From an uncultured Collinsella sp. (GTDB taxonomy: Bacteria > Actinomycetota > Coriobacteriia > Coriobacteriales > Coriobacteriaceae): a stretch of 7,747 nt of DNA. The DNA lies in the NCBI GenBank assembly GCA_900757385.1, contig CAAENO010000083.1:1-7747 (forward strand), given 5' to 3'. The notes under the pieces are model-generated. The model worked only from the letters and a program-made list of their open reading frames with translations, made no database searches and had not been told where the DNA came from. Shown here in pieces: positions 1-6,581 of this stretch (the first letter of the stretch is position 1; every line of letters begins with the position of its first letter). Both the position numbers and the translations under genes were made by a program.

Positions 1-10
1 CCTCGACCAT

Positions 11-59
11 GTGTGGCGCCTTGTCCTGCTCCTTCGGAGCTGCGGACAAGGCGCCACAC
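11..59. repeat. Perfect 16-bp inverted repeat forming a strong hairpin
   Basis: Arms 11-26 (gtgtggcgccttgtcc) and 44-59 are perfect reverse complements. The 17-nt loop contains a second 5-bp stem, gctcc (28-32) with ggagc (36-40), so the whole stretch can fold as one long GC-rich hairpin. No T tract follows on either strand, so it is not a canonical intrinsic terminator. It could be a transcript-end stabiliser, a palindromic repeat unit or the end of an element lying mostly left of the window. No gene is visible beside it to decide the matter. Confidence 0.75.
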
Positions 60-258
60 TGGTCTGCGGAATGTTCTGAAAACCAAGCCCGGCCCCCGCC
101 TGCGGTGACTCGGCTGCGAGCGGCCTGCGATGGGGCCGTTGCTGGTTGGGGCCGCTGGGCTGATGTGGGGGCACGTGGTTGTTGCGGGCCCTAGTCCCGG
201 CGGCGGCCTCGGCGCTTCGCGCCTGCTGCCTGGGGTGACTTTGGGCTTGGTGCGAATT
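60..258. other. GC-rich intergenic stretch, no gene recognised
   Basis: No reading frame here shows recognisable protein family features or a ribosome binding site. The sequence is very G-rich on the + strand in places (132-175) and includes a small hairpin, ggcgc (211-215) with gcgcc (219-223). It may be decayed sequence or the untranslated edge of something outside the window. Confidence 0.5.
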
Positions 259-439
259 GAGGTCTAATACTTTTCCCGTGAAGTGAACGACCTTATTTGG
301 ACCCCCGAAGCATTGGCATTTTTTGATTGCTATGTCCTGCGGTTTTGCAGCGCGAATCCTGCGGTTTTGCGGTCTAAAGGTGTGGATGCTCCGGGACTTC
401 GTTTTTACTCGTTCACTTCTCGGGAAAGTATTAGAGCTC
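259..439. mobile_element. MITE-like element with about 31-bp imperfect terminal inverted repeats
   Basis: The left end (259-290) and right end (409-439) are inverted copies of each other. The core tctaatac/gtattaga, the cccg/cggg block and the inner gaagtgaacga/tcgttcacttc block all match. The differences are one extra T on the left (271-274), one mismatch near 280 and one mismatch at 262. The interior (291-408) carries two direct copies of tcctgcggttttgc at 335-348 and 357-370. The frame crossing the interior has no ribosome binding site and no family features, so the element appears non-coding. No clear target-site duplication is visible. Mobility is inferred from structure alone. Confidence 0.6.
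335..370. repeat. Pair of 14-bp direct repeats inside the 259-439 element
   Basis: The 14-mer tcctgcggttttgc occurs at 335-348 and again at 357-370, a spacing of 22 bp start to start, which is about two helical turns. An 11-base part of it (cctgcggtttt) is also found on the minus strand at 7205-7215, inside another palindromic element. Confidence 0.65.
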
Positions 440-443
440 GGCT

Positions 444-484
444 GACAGGGGTACCGCTCTGGTGTCGATGCCCTGCGTCTTTTT
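444..484 (+). terminator. Weak terminator-like hairpin with T5 tract
   Basis: The left arm gacaggg (444-450) can pair with ccctgcgtc (471-479) with a two-base bulge, and TTTTT follows at 480-484. The 20-nt loop holds a small acc/ggt pairing. No + strand gene is visible upstream in the window, so its target is unclear and it may be fortuitous. Confidence 0.25.
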
Positions 485-548
485 CGCTTGATTAGGGAAA
501 ACAGTCTCGCTTAAGTAATTGCGAGCCCGCCCAGACGTATCTGCGGGG

Positions 549-576
549 TTGTCTGCACAATTCGCGGTATTATGTT
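549..576 (+). promoter_or_regulatory. Possible sigma-70-type promoter of the alkyltransferase gene
   Basis: TTGTCT (549-554) resembles a -35 box and TATGTT (571-576) a -10 box, with a 16-bp spacer. This places a start site roughly 15-20 nt before the coding start at 601. The match is moderate and no operator is recognised. Confidence 0.3.
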
Positions 577-600
577 GCGGAGTTTTGAAGGGAGCCGCTG

Positions 601-1176
601 GTGGTCACGACGACGTTTGCTTCGCCTTTGGGCGAAATCTTGCTTGCCGCTGATGGCCGCGGTCTGACGGGGCTTTGGTTTGAGGGGCAGGAGCACTTTG
701 GTTCCACGCTTCTTAAAGAAAGCGCCGAATACGTTGAGGGCACCGATGCAGTTTCGGGTGCCGGGGGCATGCAGACGGTAAATCCGGCCAATGGCGCGGC
801 TTCTTCGGTGCTAGAGCGTTCTTGGGCTTGGCTCAACGCCTATTTTGCGGGGCAGGAGCCTCGGTTTACGCCGCCGTTGCATTTGATTGGCACGGCGTTT
901 CAGCGTGAGGTTTGGTTTGAGCTACTTTCAATTCCGCGTGGCGAGGTCGCTACGTATGGCGAGATCGCCCAGCGTGTTGCGGCTCGACATCGTGTGCCGG
1001 GAAATGAAGCGCCCGTTGTATCTCCTCGCGCGGTGGGGGCTGCGGTCGCTCGCAACCCTATTTCGATTATCGTGCCGTGCCATCGCGTGGTCGCGGCCGA
1101 CGGATCGCTCAACGGATACGCCGGTGGACTGGATCGCAAGGAGTGGCTGCTGCGCCTCGAGGGTGCCTATCTATAA
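601..1176 (+). CDS. ogt: Methylated-DNA--protein-cysteine S-methyltransferase (Ogt type)
   Basis: A 191-residue suicide DNA-repair protein of the cytoplasm. It would flip out O6-alkylguanine and transfer the alkyl group to its own cysteine. The active-site motif IIVPCHRVV is present, with the acceptor Cys at residue 160 and His161-Arg162 after it. Upstream is the DNA-binding helix-turn-helix (GTAFQREVWFELLSIPRGEV, from residue 97), ending in PRAVGAAVARNP. Arg143 fits the arginine finger and Asn152 the hinge asparagine. Glu187 in RLEG fits the conserved C-terminal glutamate. The weakly conserved N-terminal domain spans residues 1-90, with a low-complexity stretch near 43-70. A loop of about 11 residues (129-141) precedes PRAVG, as in some Firmicutes-type relatives. 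There is no Ada-like N-terminal regulatory domain. The GTG start at 601 is supported by AGGGAG at about 589-594. It stands alone, with no co-directional partner close behind. Confidence 0.95.
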   Translation: MVTTTFASPLGEILLAADGRGLTGLWFEGQEHFGSTLLKESAEYVEGTDAVSGAGGMQTVNPANGAASSVLERSWAWLNAYFAGQEPRFTPPLHLIGTAFQREVWFELLSIPRGEVATYGEIAQRVAARHRVPGNEAPVVSPRAVGAAVARNPISIIVPCHRVVAADGSLNGYAGGLDRKEWLLRLEGAYL

Positions 1177-1318
1177 GCTGCAGGCGGCCGCAACGCCCAT
1201 GCGGCAAGCGCGCTCGCTGTACGGGCGTTGTTTGCAGGGCGAGATGTGAAGCCGCCCGTTCCTTAAGTCCGACTAAGCTATAACCTTGCTTTTTTAAATA
1301 TGCTCATCGACCTGCTAA

Positions 1319-1873
1319 GGCAGCACTAAGGCGAGTGCGGGTGCGCTATTATCGGCGCTCACGGAGCGCTTGGTGTTCTTGGCATGCATGGACGAGGGCT
1401 CGGCGGGCTTTACCATGGCGTCGATCGATCTTTCGGAGGCGGTGAACAAGGCGGCGGCGCCGTTTAAGTCGGCGGTGGTCTCAGGCGGTAAGCGCCTGTC
1501 GACGTCGATTGCGACCGGCGTGCGGACCCATGCCGATGCCGCGGCGGTGGCGCAGGTGGTTGAGTTGCTACTGGACAACGCCACGCGCTATGCGAGCGAG
1601 GGCAGCGTGATTGAGCTGAGCCTGTGCGCCGTTTCGCACGGCAAAGGCAAGGGCGCCGCCGAGCTTGTCGTATCGAACGCCGTGGACGAGCTGCCCGAGG
1701 GCGACCTGGACCGATTGTTCGATCGCTTCTATCGTGCGGATGCGTCGCGCAGCTCCAAGACGGGTGGCTCGGGCGTGGGCCTGTCCGTGGTGCGTGCCAT
1801 CGCCGAGGCCCATGGAGGCGCCGCCACCGTATCCGGTCACGGCAACCAGATCACCTTCACCGTTTGCCTTTAA
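1319..1873 (+). pseudogene. Truncated sensor histidine kinase: C-terminal ATPase-domain remnant
   Basis: The reading frame is open from just after an in-frame TAA (1316-1318) to the TAA at 1871-1873. The longest start-codon frame is 167 residues from TTG at 1370. The sequence begins in what looks like the second helix of a dimerisation domain (LTERLVFLACMDEG) and runs through a HATPase_c domain. Numbering from TTG 1370, the N box ends LLLDNATRYA with the Mg-binding Asn70. The F-box region is LFDRFYRADASRS (116-128) and the G2 box is GGSGVGL (132-138). The sensor, membrane segments, HAMP domain and phospho-acceptor His are all missing, and the AT-rich DNA upstream (1262-1318) does not encode them in another frame. 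No response regulator lies nearby and no good ribosome binding site precedes any start. A 5'-deleted pseudogene is most likely; a short expressed ATPase fragment is possible. Its stop codon lies inside the downstream palindromic repeat. Confidence 0.8.
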
Positions 1874-1928
1874 AACCTGCCAAAAAGGAACAGGTTTATT
1901 TTGGCAGGTTTTATCTGGGGAAACGTCC
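1871..1928 (+). repeat. Dispersed palindromic repeat, copy 1 (forward)
   Basis: Perfect 15-bp arms taaaacctgccaaaa (1871-1885) and ttttggcaggtttta (1899-1913) enclose the 13-nt loop aggaacaggttta. The conserved tail tctggggaaacgtcc follows (1914-1928). The same unit recurs inverted at 3009-3060 and forward at 6581-6633. The first three bases are the TAA stop of the kinase remnant. The T-rich right arm could let the hairpin act as a weak terminator, but the conservation of loop and tail points to a repeat family. Confidence 0.85.
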
Positions 1929-1950
1929 GCAGGAGAGGGCATGGGCGGTG

Positions 1951-1979
1951 TGAACATATGCATCTCTACCTGCTAAAAT
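1951..1979 (+). promoter_or_regulatory. Promoter of the AIM24-family gene
   Basis: TGAACA (1951-1956) is a 4/6 match to the -35 consensus. After a 17-bp spacer comes TAAAAT (1974-1979), a 5/6 match to the -10, preceded by TG at 1971-1972 as in extended -10 promoters. Transcription would start near 1986, leaving a leader of about 35 nt. In that leader, ctcct (1998-2002) could pair with aggag (2011-2015) of the ribosome binding site. Confidence 0.55.
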
Positions 1980-2009
1980 ATAGGCATCGTTATTCGGCTC
2001 CTGAGTGGA

Positions 2010-2015
2010 AAGGAG
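2010..2015 (+). promoter_or_regulatory. Ribosome binding site AAGGAG for the AIM24-family gene
   Basis: AAGGAG ends six bases before the ATG at 2022, an ideal spacing that fixes the start codon. It could be weakly masked by pairing with ctcct at 1998-2002. Confidence 0.75.
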
Positions 2016-2021
2016 ACGGTC

Positions 2022-2696
2022 ATGCAGTACGAGATCGGCGGAGGGGCTTTCCCGGTTGTTACGTGCAACCTTAGCGATGGCGAATCCATGATCACCGAAA
2101 GCGGCGCCATGGCTTGGATGACCCCCAACATGGAAATGTCTACCTCGGGCGGTGGCATCGGCAAGATGTTCTCCAAGGCTTTTTCGGGTGAGGCATTGTT
2201 CCAAAACATTTGGACCGCGCGTGGCGATGGCATGATCGCGTTTGGCTCCTGCTTCCCCGGCCGCATCGTGCCAATCGAGATCGGTCCGGGCAAGAGCTGG
2301 ATTTTGCAGAAGCGTTCGTTCCTTGCCGCGGAAAGTGGCGTCGAGTTGAGCATTCACTTTAACAAGAAGGCAAAGGCCGGCGTCTTTGGCGGCGAGGGCT
2401 TTATCATGCAGAAGCTCACGGGCTCGGGTGTTGCTTTTGCCGAGATCGACGGCGACCTGGTTGAGTACGAGCTCGCTGCTGGCCAGCAGATGATTGTGGA
2501 TACCGGCAACGTGGCCGGCTTTGAGGAGACCGTGAGCATCGACGCTCAAATGGTCAAGGGCGTCAAAAACATCATGTTTGGTGGCGAGGGCGTGTTCAAC
2601 ACCGTGCTCACCGGTCCCGGTCGCATCTGGTTGCAGACGATGCCCATTTCCAATCTTGCGGCAGCAGTGGCCTCGATGACCAACAACAATAACTAG
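2022..2696 (+). CDS. AIM24 / TIGR00266 family protein
   Basis: A 224-residue protein, the usual length for this family. It opens with MQYEIGGGAFPVVTCNLSDG and continues with the typical ESGAMAWMTPNMEMST, GEALFQNIWTARGDGMIAFG and FPGRIVPIEI segments. After these come the FLAAESGVELS block, the glycine-rich GVFGGEGFIMQKLTGSGVAF block and a closing NIMFGGEGVFNTVLTGPG. The family folds as stacked beta-sheet repeats and is named after a yeast mitochondrial biogenesis protein; its bacterial role is not established. There is no signal peptide or membrane helix, so it is probably cytoplasmic. The C-terminus ends in a short Asn run (MTNNNN). It has its own promoter and a strong terminator, so it is probably monocistronic. 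Confidence 0.93.
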   Translation: MQYEIGGGAFPVVTCNLSDGESMITESGAMAWMTPNMEMSTSGGGIGKMFSKAFSGEALFQNIWTARGDGMIAFGSCFPGRIVPIEIGPGKSWILQKRSFLAAESGVELSIHFNKKAKAGVFGGEGFIMQKLTGSGVAFAEIDGDLVEYELAAGQQMIVDTGNVAGFEETVSIDAQMVKGVKNIMFGGEGVFNTVLTGPGRIWLQTMPISNLAAAVASMTNNNN

Positions 2697-2708
2697 TCCG
2701 CATAGGAT

Positions 2709-2744
2709 AGCGCGCGGCGGGCTTACCCTGTCGCGCGCTTTTTT
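2709..2744 (+). terminator. Intrinsic terminator after the AIM24-family gene
   Basis: A perfect 8-bp stem agcgcgcg (2709-2716) with cgcgcgct (2732-2739) is followed by six Ts (2739-2744). It starts 12 bases after the stop codon. This is a textbook Rho-independent terminator and separates this gene from the ABC operon. Confidence 0.9.
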
Positions 2745-3008
2745 GCTGGCAAACGCCTCGCTTATAGAGTGTGGCTGCGCTGCTACAGCGAGCGTCGTCA
2801 TCTCGTCACCCTGATAGCTTGCGGCAAGCGTGGCAATGAGGAGTGAGAATTTGAGTGCTCAGTCCCAAGGCATAATGGCGGCCATGCCAACAAGCAAAAA
2901 CGAGTTGCCGGTGTCACGGAAAGGCAGGCGTCGGTCGATTCCACGTGAGACGGCTGTGCCGATCTGCACGGCCGCCCCTGCGCGTCCCGCGCTGCCCCCA
3001 AAGAGGTA
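2745..3008. other. Intergenic region, possibly with a degraded gene start
   Basis: About 260 bases without a convincing gene. A + strand frame from ATG 2875 or 2884 reads MPTSKNELPVSRKGRRRSIP and then RETAVPICTAAPARPALPP. This is faintly reminiscent of the basic N-terminus and first helix of a TetR-type regulator, but it runs into the repeat at 3021 and stops at 3054. There is no good ribosome binding site. Small hairpins are present, for example gcttg (2817-2821) with caagc (2825-2829). Confidence 0.35.
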
Positions 3009-3060
3009 CGTTTCCCCATATAAAACCTGCCAAAATAAACCTGTCTCTTTTTGATAGGTG
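3009..3060 (-). repeat. Dispersed palindromic repeat, copy 2 (inverted, one arm decayed)
   Basis: Read on the minus strand this is the same unit as at 1871-1928. The arm taaaacctgccaaaa (3021-3035 on the + strand) is intact. The loop is agagacaggttta when reversed, one or two bases different from the other copies. The tail matches as atggggaaacgta. The other arm is degraded: TTTTTGGCAGGTTTTA has become tttttgataggtgcga. It lies about 50-100 bases before the ABC operon. Confidence 0.75.
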
Positions 3061-3078
3061 CGAAATGGGTAATACTAA
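3051..3078 (+). promoter_or_regulatory. Possible promoter of the ABC operon starting inside repeat copy 2
   Basis: TTGATA (3051-3056) is a 5/6 match to the -35 consensus and lies in the decayed arm of the repeat. A weak -10 candidate, TACTAA (3073-3078), follows after 16 bp. No other promoter candidate in the 60 bases before the operon is better. The -10 is poor, so this stays tentative. Confidence 0.3.
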
Positions 3079-3108
3079 AGAGTTATCCGACCAGATGGGA
3101 ACCGATCG

Positions 3109-3810
3109 ATGGCCTATATCGAATTTAAAGACGTCATCAAAGCATACGGCGAGGGCGATGCCCGCATTCACGCGCTCGACGGCGCGAGCTTTACCGTTGA
3201 GCGTGGCGAGCTTGCCATTATCTTGGGCGCTTCGGGCGCCGGTAAAACCACGGCGCTCAACATTCTGGGTGGCATGGATACGGCGACTTCCGGCACCGTG
3301 ACGGTGGACGGGCGCGATGTGAGCTCCGCTAACGAGGCGCAGCTCGTGGAATACCGCCGCGCCGACGTCGGCTTTGTCTTCCAGTTCTACAATCTGGTCC
3401 CCAACCTGACGGCGCTCGAAAATGTTGAGCTTGCGGCGCAAATCTGCCCCGATTCGCTCGATGCCGAGCAAACGCTTTGCCAGGTTGGCCTGGGCGACCG
3501 CCTTGCTAACTTCCCCGCGCAGCTATCGGGCGGCGAGCAGCAGCGTGTGTCCATTGCCCGCGCGCTGGCCAAAAACCCCAAGCTGCTTCTATGCGACGAG
3601 CCCACGGGCGCCCTCGACTACAAAACCGGCAAGCAGATCTTGCAGCTGCTGCAGGACACCTGTCGCAAGCAGGGCATTACGGTCATTATCATCACCCACA
3701 ACTCTGCGCTGGCGCCCATGGCCGATCGCCTGATCCGCTTTAAGAGCGGCCGCGTGGAGAGCGAGACGGTCCAGCAAAATCCCGTGTCTATCGAGACAAT
3801 CGAGTGGTAG
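3109..3810 (+). CDS. ABC transporter ATP-binding protein (MacB/LolD type)
   Basis: A 233-residue cytoplasmic ATPase with every catalytic motif intact. Walker A is GASGAGKT (40-47), the Q-loop is Gln92 in FVFQFYN, and the ABC signature is LSGGEQQR (139-146). Walker B is LLLCDEP (159-165) with catalytic Glu164, the D-loop is GALD (167-170) and the H-loop is His197 in ITHN. The start (MAYIEFKDVIKAYGEGDARI) and the signature and Walker B context are those of the MacB/LolD/FtsE group, which pairs with FtsX-fold permeases. The length is typical. The ATG at 3109 has only a modest GGGA (3097-3100) before it; the ATG at 3065 is out of frame. The TAG stop is 5 nt before the permease ATG at 3816, so the two genes are one operon. 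Substrate unknown. Confidence 0.95.
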   Translation: MAYIEFKDVIKAYGEGDARIHALDGASFTVERGELAIILGASGAGKTTALNILGGMDTATSGTVTVDGRDVSSANEAQLVEYRRADVGFVFQFYNLVPNLTALENVELAAQICPDSLDAEQTLCQVGLGDRLANFPAQLSGGEQQRVSIARALAKNPKLLLCDEPTGALDYKTGKQILQLLQDTCRKQGITVIIITHNSALAPMADRLIRFKSGRVESETVQQNPVSIETIEW

Positions 3811-3815
3811 CGCCC

Positions 3816-6581
3816 ATGGACCAGGACCGCCAAAACAGCCAAAACCACGATACGGAGCACGCGGGCCGCGACCGGGAGTTCGCGACCTACCGTACCGCCC
3901 AAAGCTCAAACGATATGGTGCCGACGGTATTTCGCCGTGGCATCTACCGCACAATCCGCGGCAGTCTTAAGCGCTTCCTATCTATCGTGGTCATCACCGC
4001 GCTCGGCGTGAGCGTGATGTGCGGCCTCAAGGCGGGTTGCGAGGATCTGTGCGATTCGGTCGACGCCTACTTCGACCAGCAAAATGTCTATGACATTAAC
4101 GTGCAGTCGACCTATGGCCTGACTGACGATGATCTCGACGCCATCCAAGAGGTCGATGGCGTCGAAACGGCCGAGGGCATCTACGCCGAGACCGCCTACA
4201 CCGCCGTGGGCACAACGCGCGAGCGCGTGGTCGTGCAAAGTCTCTCCAAGGAGAACATCGATCAGCCGGTGCTCGTGAACGGCGATTTGCCCGAGAGCGC
4301 CGATGAAGTCGCGGTGACTTCGAAGTTCCTGAAGGCTTCGGGCAAAAAGCTCGGCGATACGGTGAGTTTTGCCGCCAATGACGCGAGCTCGTCGAACCAA
4401 AGCGCCAAGGATCAGTTTGCCGCGGGCGATTACACCATTACGGCCGAGGTCCTCGATCCCACTGATGTGAGCTCCGACTCGACAGTCAACGCCTTTCGCG
4501 CTGCTTCGGCGGCGGACTATAAGTTCTATGTGAGCGAGGACGCCGCGACGTCGTCGTCCTATTCCGCAGTCCACGTAGTCGTCGAAGGAGCCAAGAGCCT
4601 CAACTCCTATTCGGATGCCTACGCGGCAAAGATCAACAAGGTCAAGGGCAATATAGAGAAGATCCGCGAGGAGCGTGAGAAGGCGCGCGCTCAGGAGCTG
4701 ACAGTCGACACGCCGGCAAGCTTGGATGCGGCCGAGCGCCAGGCGAATATGCTCTTTGGGATTGAGCAGGACAACATCAATCGCATGGCCCAGGGCAGCG
4801 AGGAACGCGTCCAGGCTCAGGCCGACCTGGATCAGCGCCGCGCCGCCGCCGACCAGCAGTTTGCCGATGCCCGCGCCGAGCTTTCCGATTTGGGTGAATG
4901 CACGTGGTACATCCAGGACCGCGACAATATCGCAAGCTACTCAAGCGTGGAGAGCGATAGCTCGTCAATTGAGGCTATTGCGACGGTGTTCCCGTTCATC
5001 TTCTTTATCGTCGCCGTGCTCATCAGCCTCACCACCGCCACGCGTATGGTCGAGGAGGAGCGCACGCTCATTGGCCTGTACAAGGCGCTCGGCTACTCGC
5101 GCGAGCGCATCCTGTCCAAATACGTGGACTATGCGCTGTGGGCGTGCCTGATTGGCGGCGTGCTCGGCAATATCATCGGCTTTGTGGGCCTGCCGCTGTT
5201 CCTGTTTACGGTGTTCGACGACATGTACTCGCTGCCCCAGATGCTGCTTTCGTACGACATCGTGTCCTCGATCGTCTCGGTGGCGCTGTTTGCCGTGGGC
5301 GTGGTGGGCGCCACAATTATCGCCTGCCGCCACGAGATGGCCGAGACCCCGGCCTCGCTCATGCGCCCCAAGGCCCCGCGCGCCGGCTCGCGCATCCTAC
5401 TTGAGCGCATCGGCTTTATCTGGCGCCGCATGGGCTTTTTGAACAAGGTGGCTGCGCGCAACCTGTTCCGTTACAAAAAGCGTGCCTTTATGACCATCTT
5501 TGGCATCGCGGGTTGCACCGCGCTTGTGATTTGCGGTATGGGTATTCGCGATACGTCGGTGGCGCTTTCGCCCAAACAGTACGGGCATATCACGCGTTAT
5601 GACTTGCTGGCGGTCGCCAACCCCGATGACTTTACGCAGACGTGCGCGGCGTTGGATGAGCGCAGCGCGGCCAATGATTCCAACGTGACCGTGACTTCGA
5701 CGCTGCCGATTATGACCGACAACGTCACCTTTACGTTTGGCGGCAAGAGCGAGACCGTGCAGCTGATCGTGGTGCCCGATGACCGCACGAACGACCTGGA
5801 CGACTATGTGCGCCTCGAGGACGAGTCCAAAGAGCCGCTGTCTTTGCGTGACGGAGACGTGTATCTGAGTAAGAGTTCACAGCTGGTGCTGGGGATTCAG
5901 CCGGGCGATACGGCATACGTCCAGGATTCGTCGCTCAATGTTGCCAAGGTCAAAGTCAGTGACATTTCGCTTAACTATCTTGGCAACACGCTTTACATGA
6001 CGCAGGGCACCTATGAGCGCGCGTTCGGTCGAAGCGCACGCCTCAACGGCGTCTTTGTGCTGCTTAAGGGCTCGTCGGCCGACCAGATTGCGTTTAGCAA
6101 GAAGCTTAAGAGCGACGGTTGGCTCACCATCTCGAGCACGGCCGAACATTGGCAGAACTACGAGGCGAACTTTGCGATCATCAATTCGGTCGTGGTGCTC
6201 GTGACTTTTATGGCGGCATGCCTGTCGTTTGTGGTGGTGTTTACGCTGTCCAACACGAATATCTCCGAGCGCGAACGCGAGCTGGCGACCATCAAGGTGC
6301 TGGGCTTCCGCCGTGGCGAGGTGCACCATTACGTCAACAAGGAGACGTTGATCCTCACGGCAATTGGCGCCGCGCTGGGCGTGCCACTGGGCGGCTTGCT
6401 GGCCGAGAGTTTTACGTACATTTTGCAGATGCCGTCGCTGTACTTTGACGTCGAAGTCGAGCCGCTAAGCTACGTGCTCGCCGTGGTGCTTTCCTTTGGC
6501 TTTACGTTTATCGTCAACCTAGCCACCAATCGTACCCTCAACAAGATCGACATGGTCGGCGCCCTCAAGAGCGCCGAGTGA
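3816..6581 (+). CDS. FtsX-type ABC transporter permease with extracytoplasmic coiled coil
   Basis: A 921-residue membrane protein with two FtsX domains. Residues 36-72 hold an amphipathic start and membrane helix 1 (FLSIVVITALGVSVMCGL). A large extracytoplasmic domain (73-385) follows, with a charged coiled coil at about 268-360 that leads into WYIQDRDN. Helices 2-4 are at about 386-408, 438-468 and 482-504, with the cytoplasmic TRMVEEERTLIGLYKALGYS between 2 and 3. Helix 5 is at about 555-578 and a second external domain at 580-780. Helices 6-8 are at about 786-811, 844-866 and 884-903, with ISERERELATIKVLGFRRGE between 6 and 7. This is the usual layout of the family, although many relatives have a longer coil. 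A GTG at 3804, overlapping the ATPase gene, would add four residues. An ATG at 3915 would remove an unusual 33-residue hydrophilic N-terminal extension. The substrate is unknown; export or mechanotransmission is inferred. Confidence 0.93.
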   Translation: MDQDRQNSQNHDTEHAGRDREFATYRTAQSSNDMVPTVFRRGIYRTIRGSLKRFLSIVVITALGVSVMCGLKAGCEDLCDSVDAYFDQQNVYDINVQSTYGLTDDDLDAIQEVDGVETAEGIYAETAYTAVGTTRERVVVQSLSKENIDQPVLVNGDLPESADEVAVTSKFLKASGKKLGDTVSFAANDASSSNQSAKDQFAAGDYTITAEVLDPTDVSSDSTVNAFRAASAADYKFYVSEDAATSSSYSAVHVVVEGAKSLNSYSDAYAAKINKVKGNIEKIREEREKARAQELTVDTPASLDAAERQANMLFGIEQDNINRMAQGSEERVQAQADLDQRRAAADQQFADARAELSDLGECTWYIQDRDNIASYSSVESDSSSIEAIATVFPFIFFIVAVLISLTTATRMVEEERTLIGLYKALGYSRERILSKYVDYALWACLIGGVLGNIIGFVGLPLFLFTVFDDMYSLPQMLLSYDIVSSIVSVALFAVGVVGATIIACRHEMAETPASLMRPKAPRAGSRILLERIGFIWRRMGFLNKVAARNLFRYKKRAFMTIFGIAGCTALVICGMGIRDTSVALSPKQYGHITRYDLLAVANPDDFTQTCAALDERSAANDSNVTVTSTLPIMTDNVTFTFGGKSETVQLIVVPDDRTNDLDDYVRLEDESKEPLSLRDGDVYLSKSSQLVLGIQPGDTAYVQDSSLNVAKVKVSDISLNYLGNTLYMTQGTYERAFGRSARLNGVFVLLKGSSADQIAFSKKLKSDGWLTISSTAEHWQNYEANFAIINSVVVLVTFMAACLSFVVVFTLSNTNISERERELATIKVLGFRRGEVHHYVNKETLILTAIGAALGVPLGGLLAESFTYILQMPSLYFDVEVEPLSYVLAVVLSFGFTFIVNLATNRTLNKIDMVGALKSAE

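Noticed and set aside
283..495. 70-codon + strand frame across the 259-439 element
   Set aside because: It has no ribosome binding site, starts inside the left inverted end and encodes the repeats themselves, with no family features.
1191..1235. Hairpin caacgccc/gggcgttg after the alkyltransferase gene as a terminator
   Set aside because: The stem is 8 bp with a 24-nt loop and only a ttgttt-like run follows, so it is too weak to call.
887..1249. + strand open frame overlapping the alkyltransferase gene
   Set aside because: It lies in another frame of a confident gene; its Arg/Ser/Leu-rich translation matches no family.
1279..1284. TATAAC as a -10 box driving the kinase remnant
   Set aside because: No -35 box lies 16-18 bp upstream, and an in-frame stop follows at 1316 before any credible start.
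1911..2801. Long minus-strand open frame (296 codons) opposite the AIM24-family gene
   Set aside because: It is antisense to a clearly recognised gene, its translation is rich in His, Ala and Arg as expected from a GC-biased shadow frame, and it has no recognisable domain.
2851..2876. TTGAGT and CATAAT as a promoter
   Set aside because: The spacer is only 14 bp and no credible gene follows directly.
3978..4574. Minus-strand open frame (198 codons) opposite the permease gene
   Set aside because: A shadow of the high-GC permease codons; no start signal and no domain.
5877..6329. Minus-strand open frame (150 codons) opposite the permease gene
   Set aside because: Antisense shadow with a His/Arg-rich composition and no ribosome binding site.
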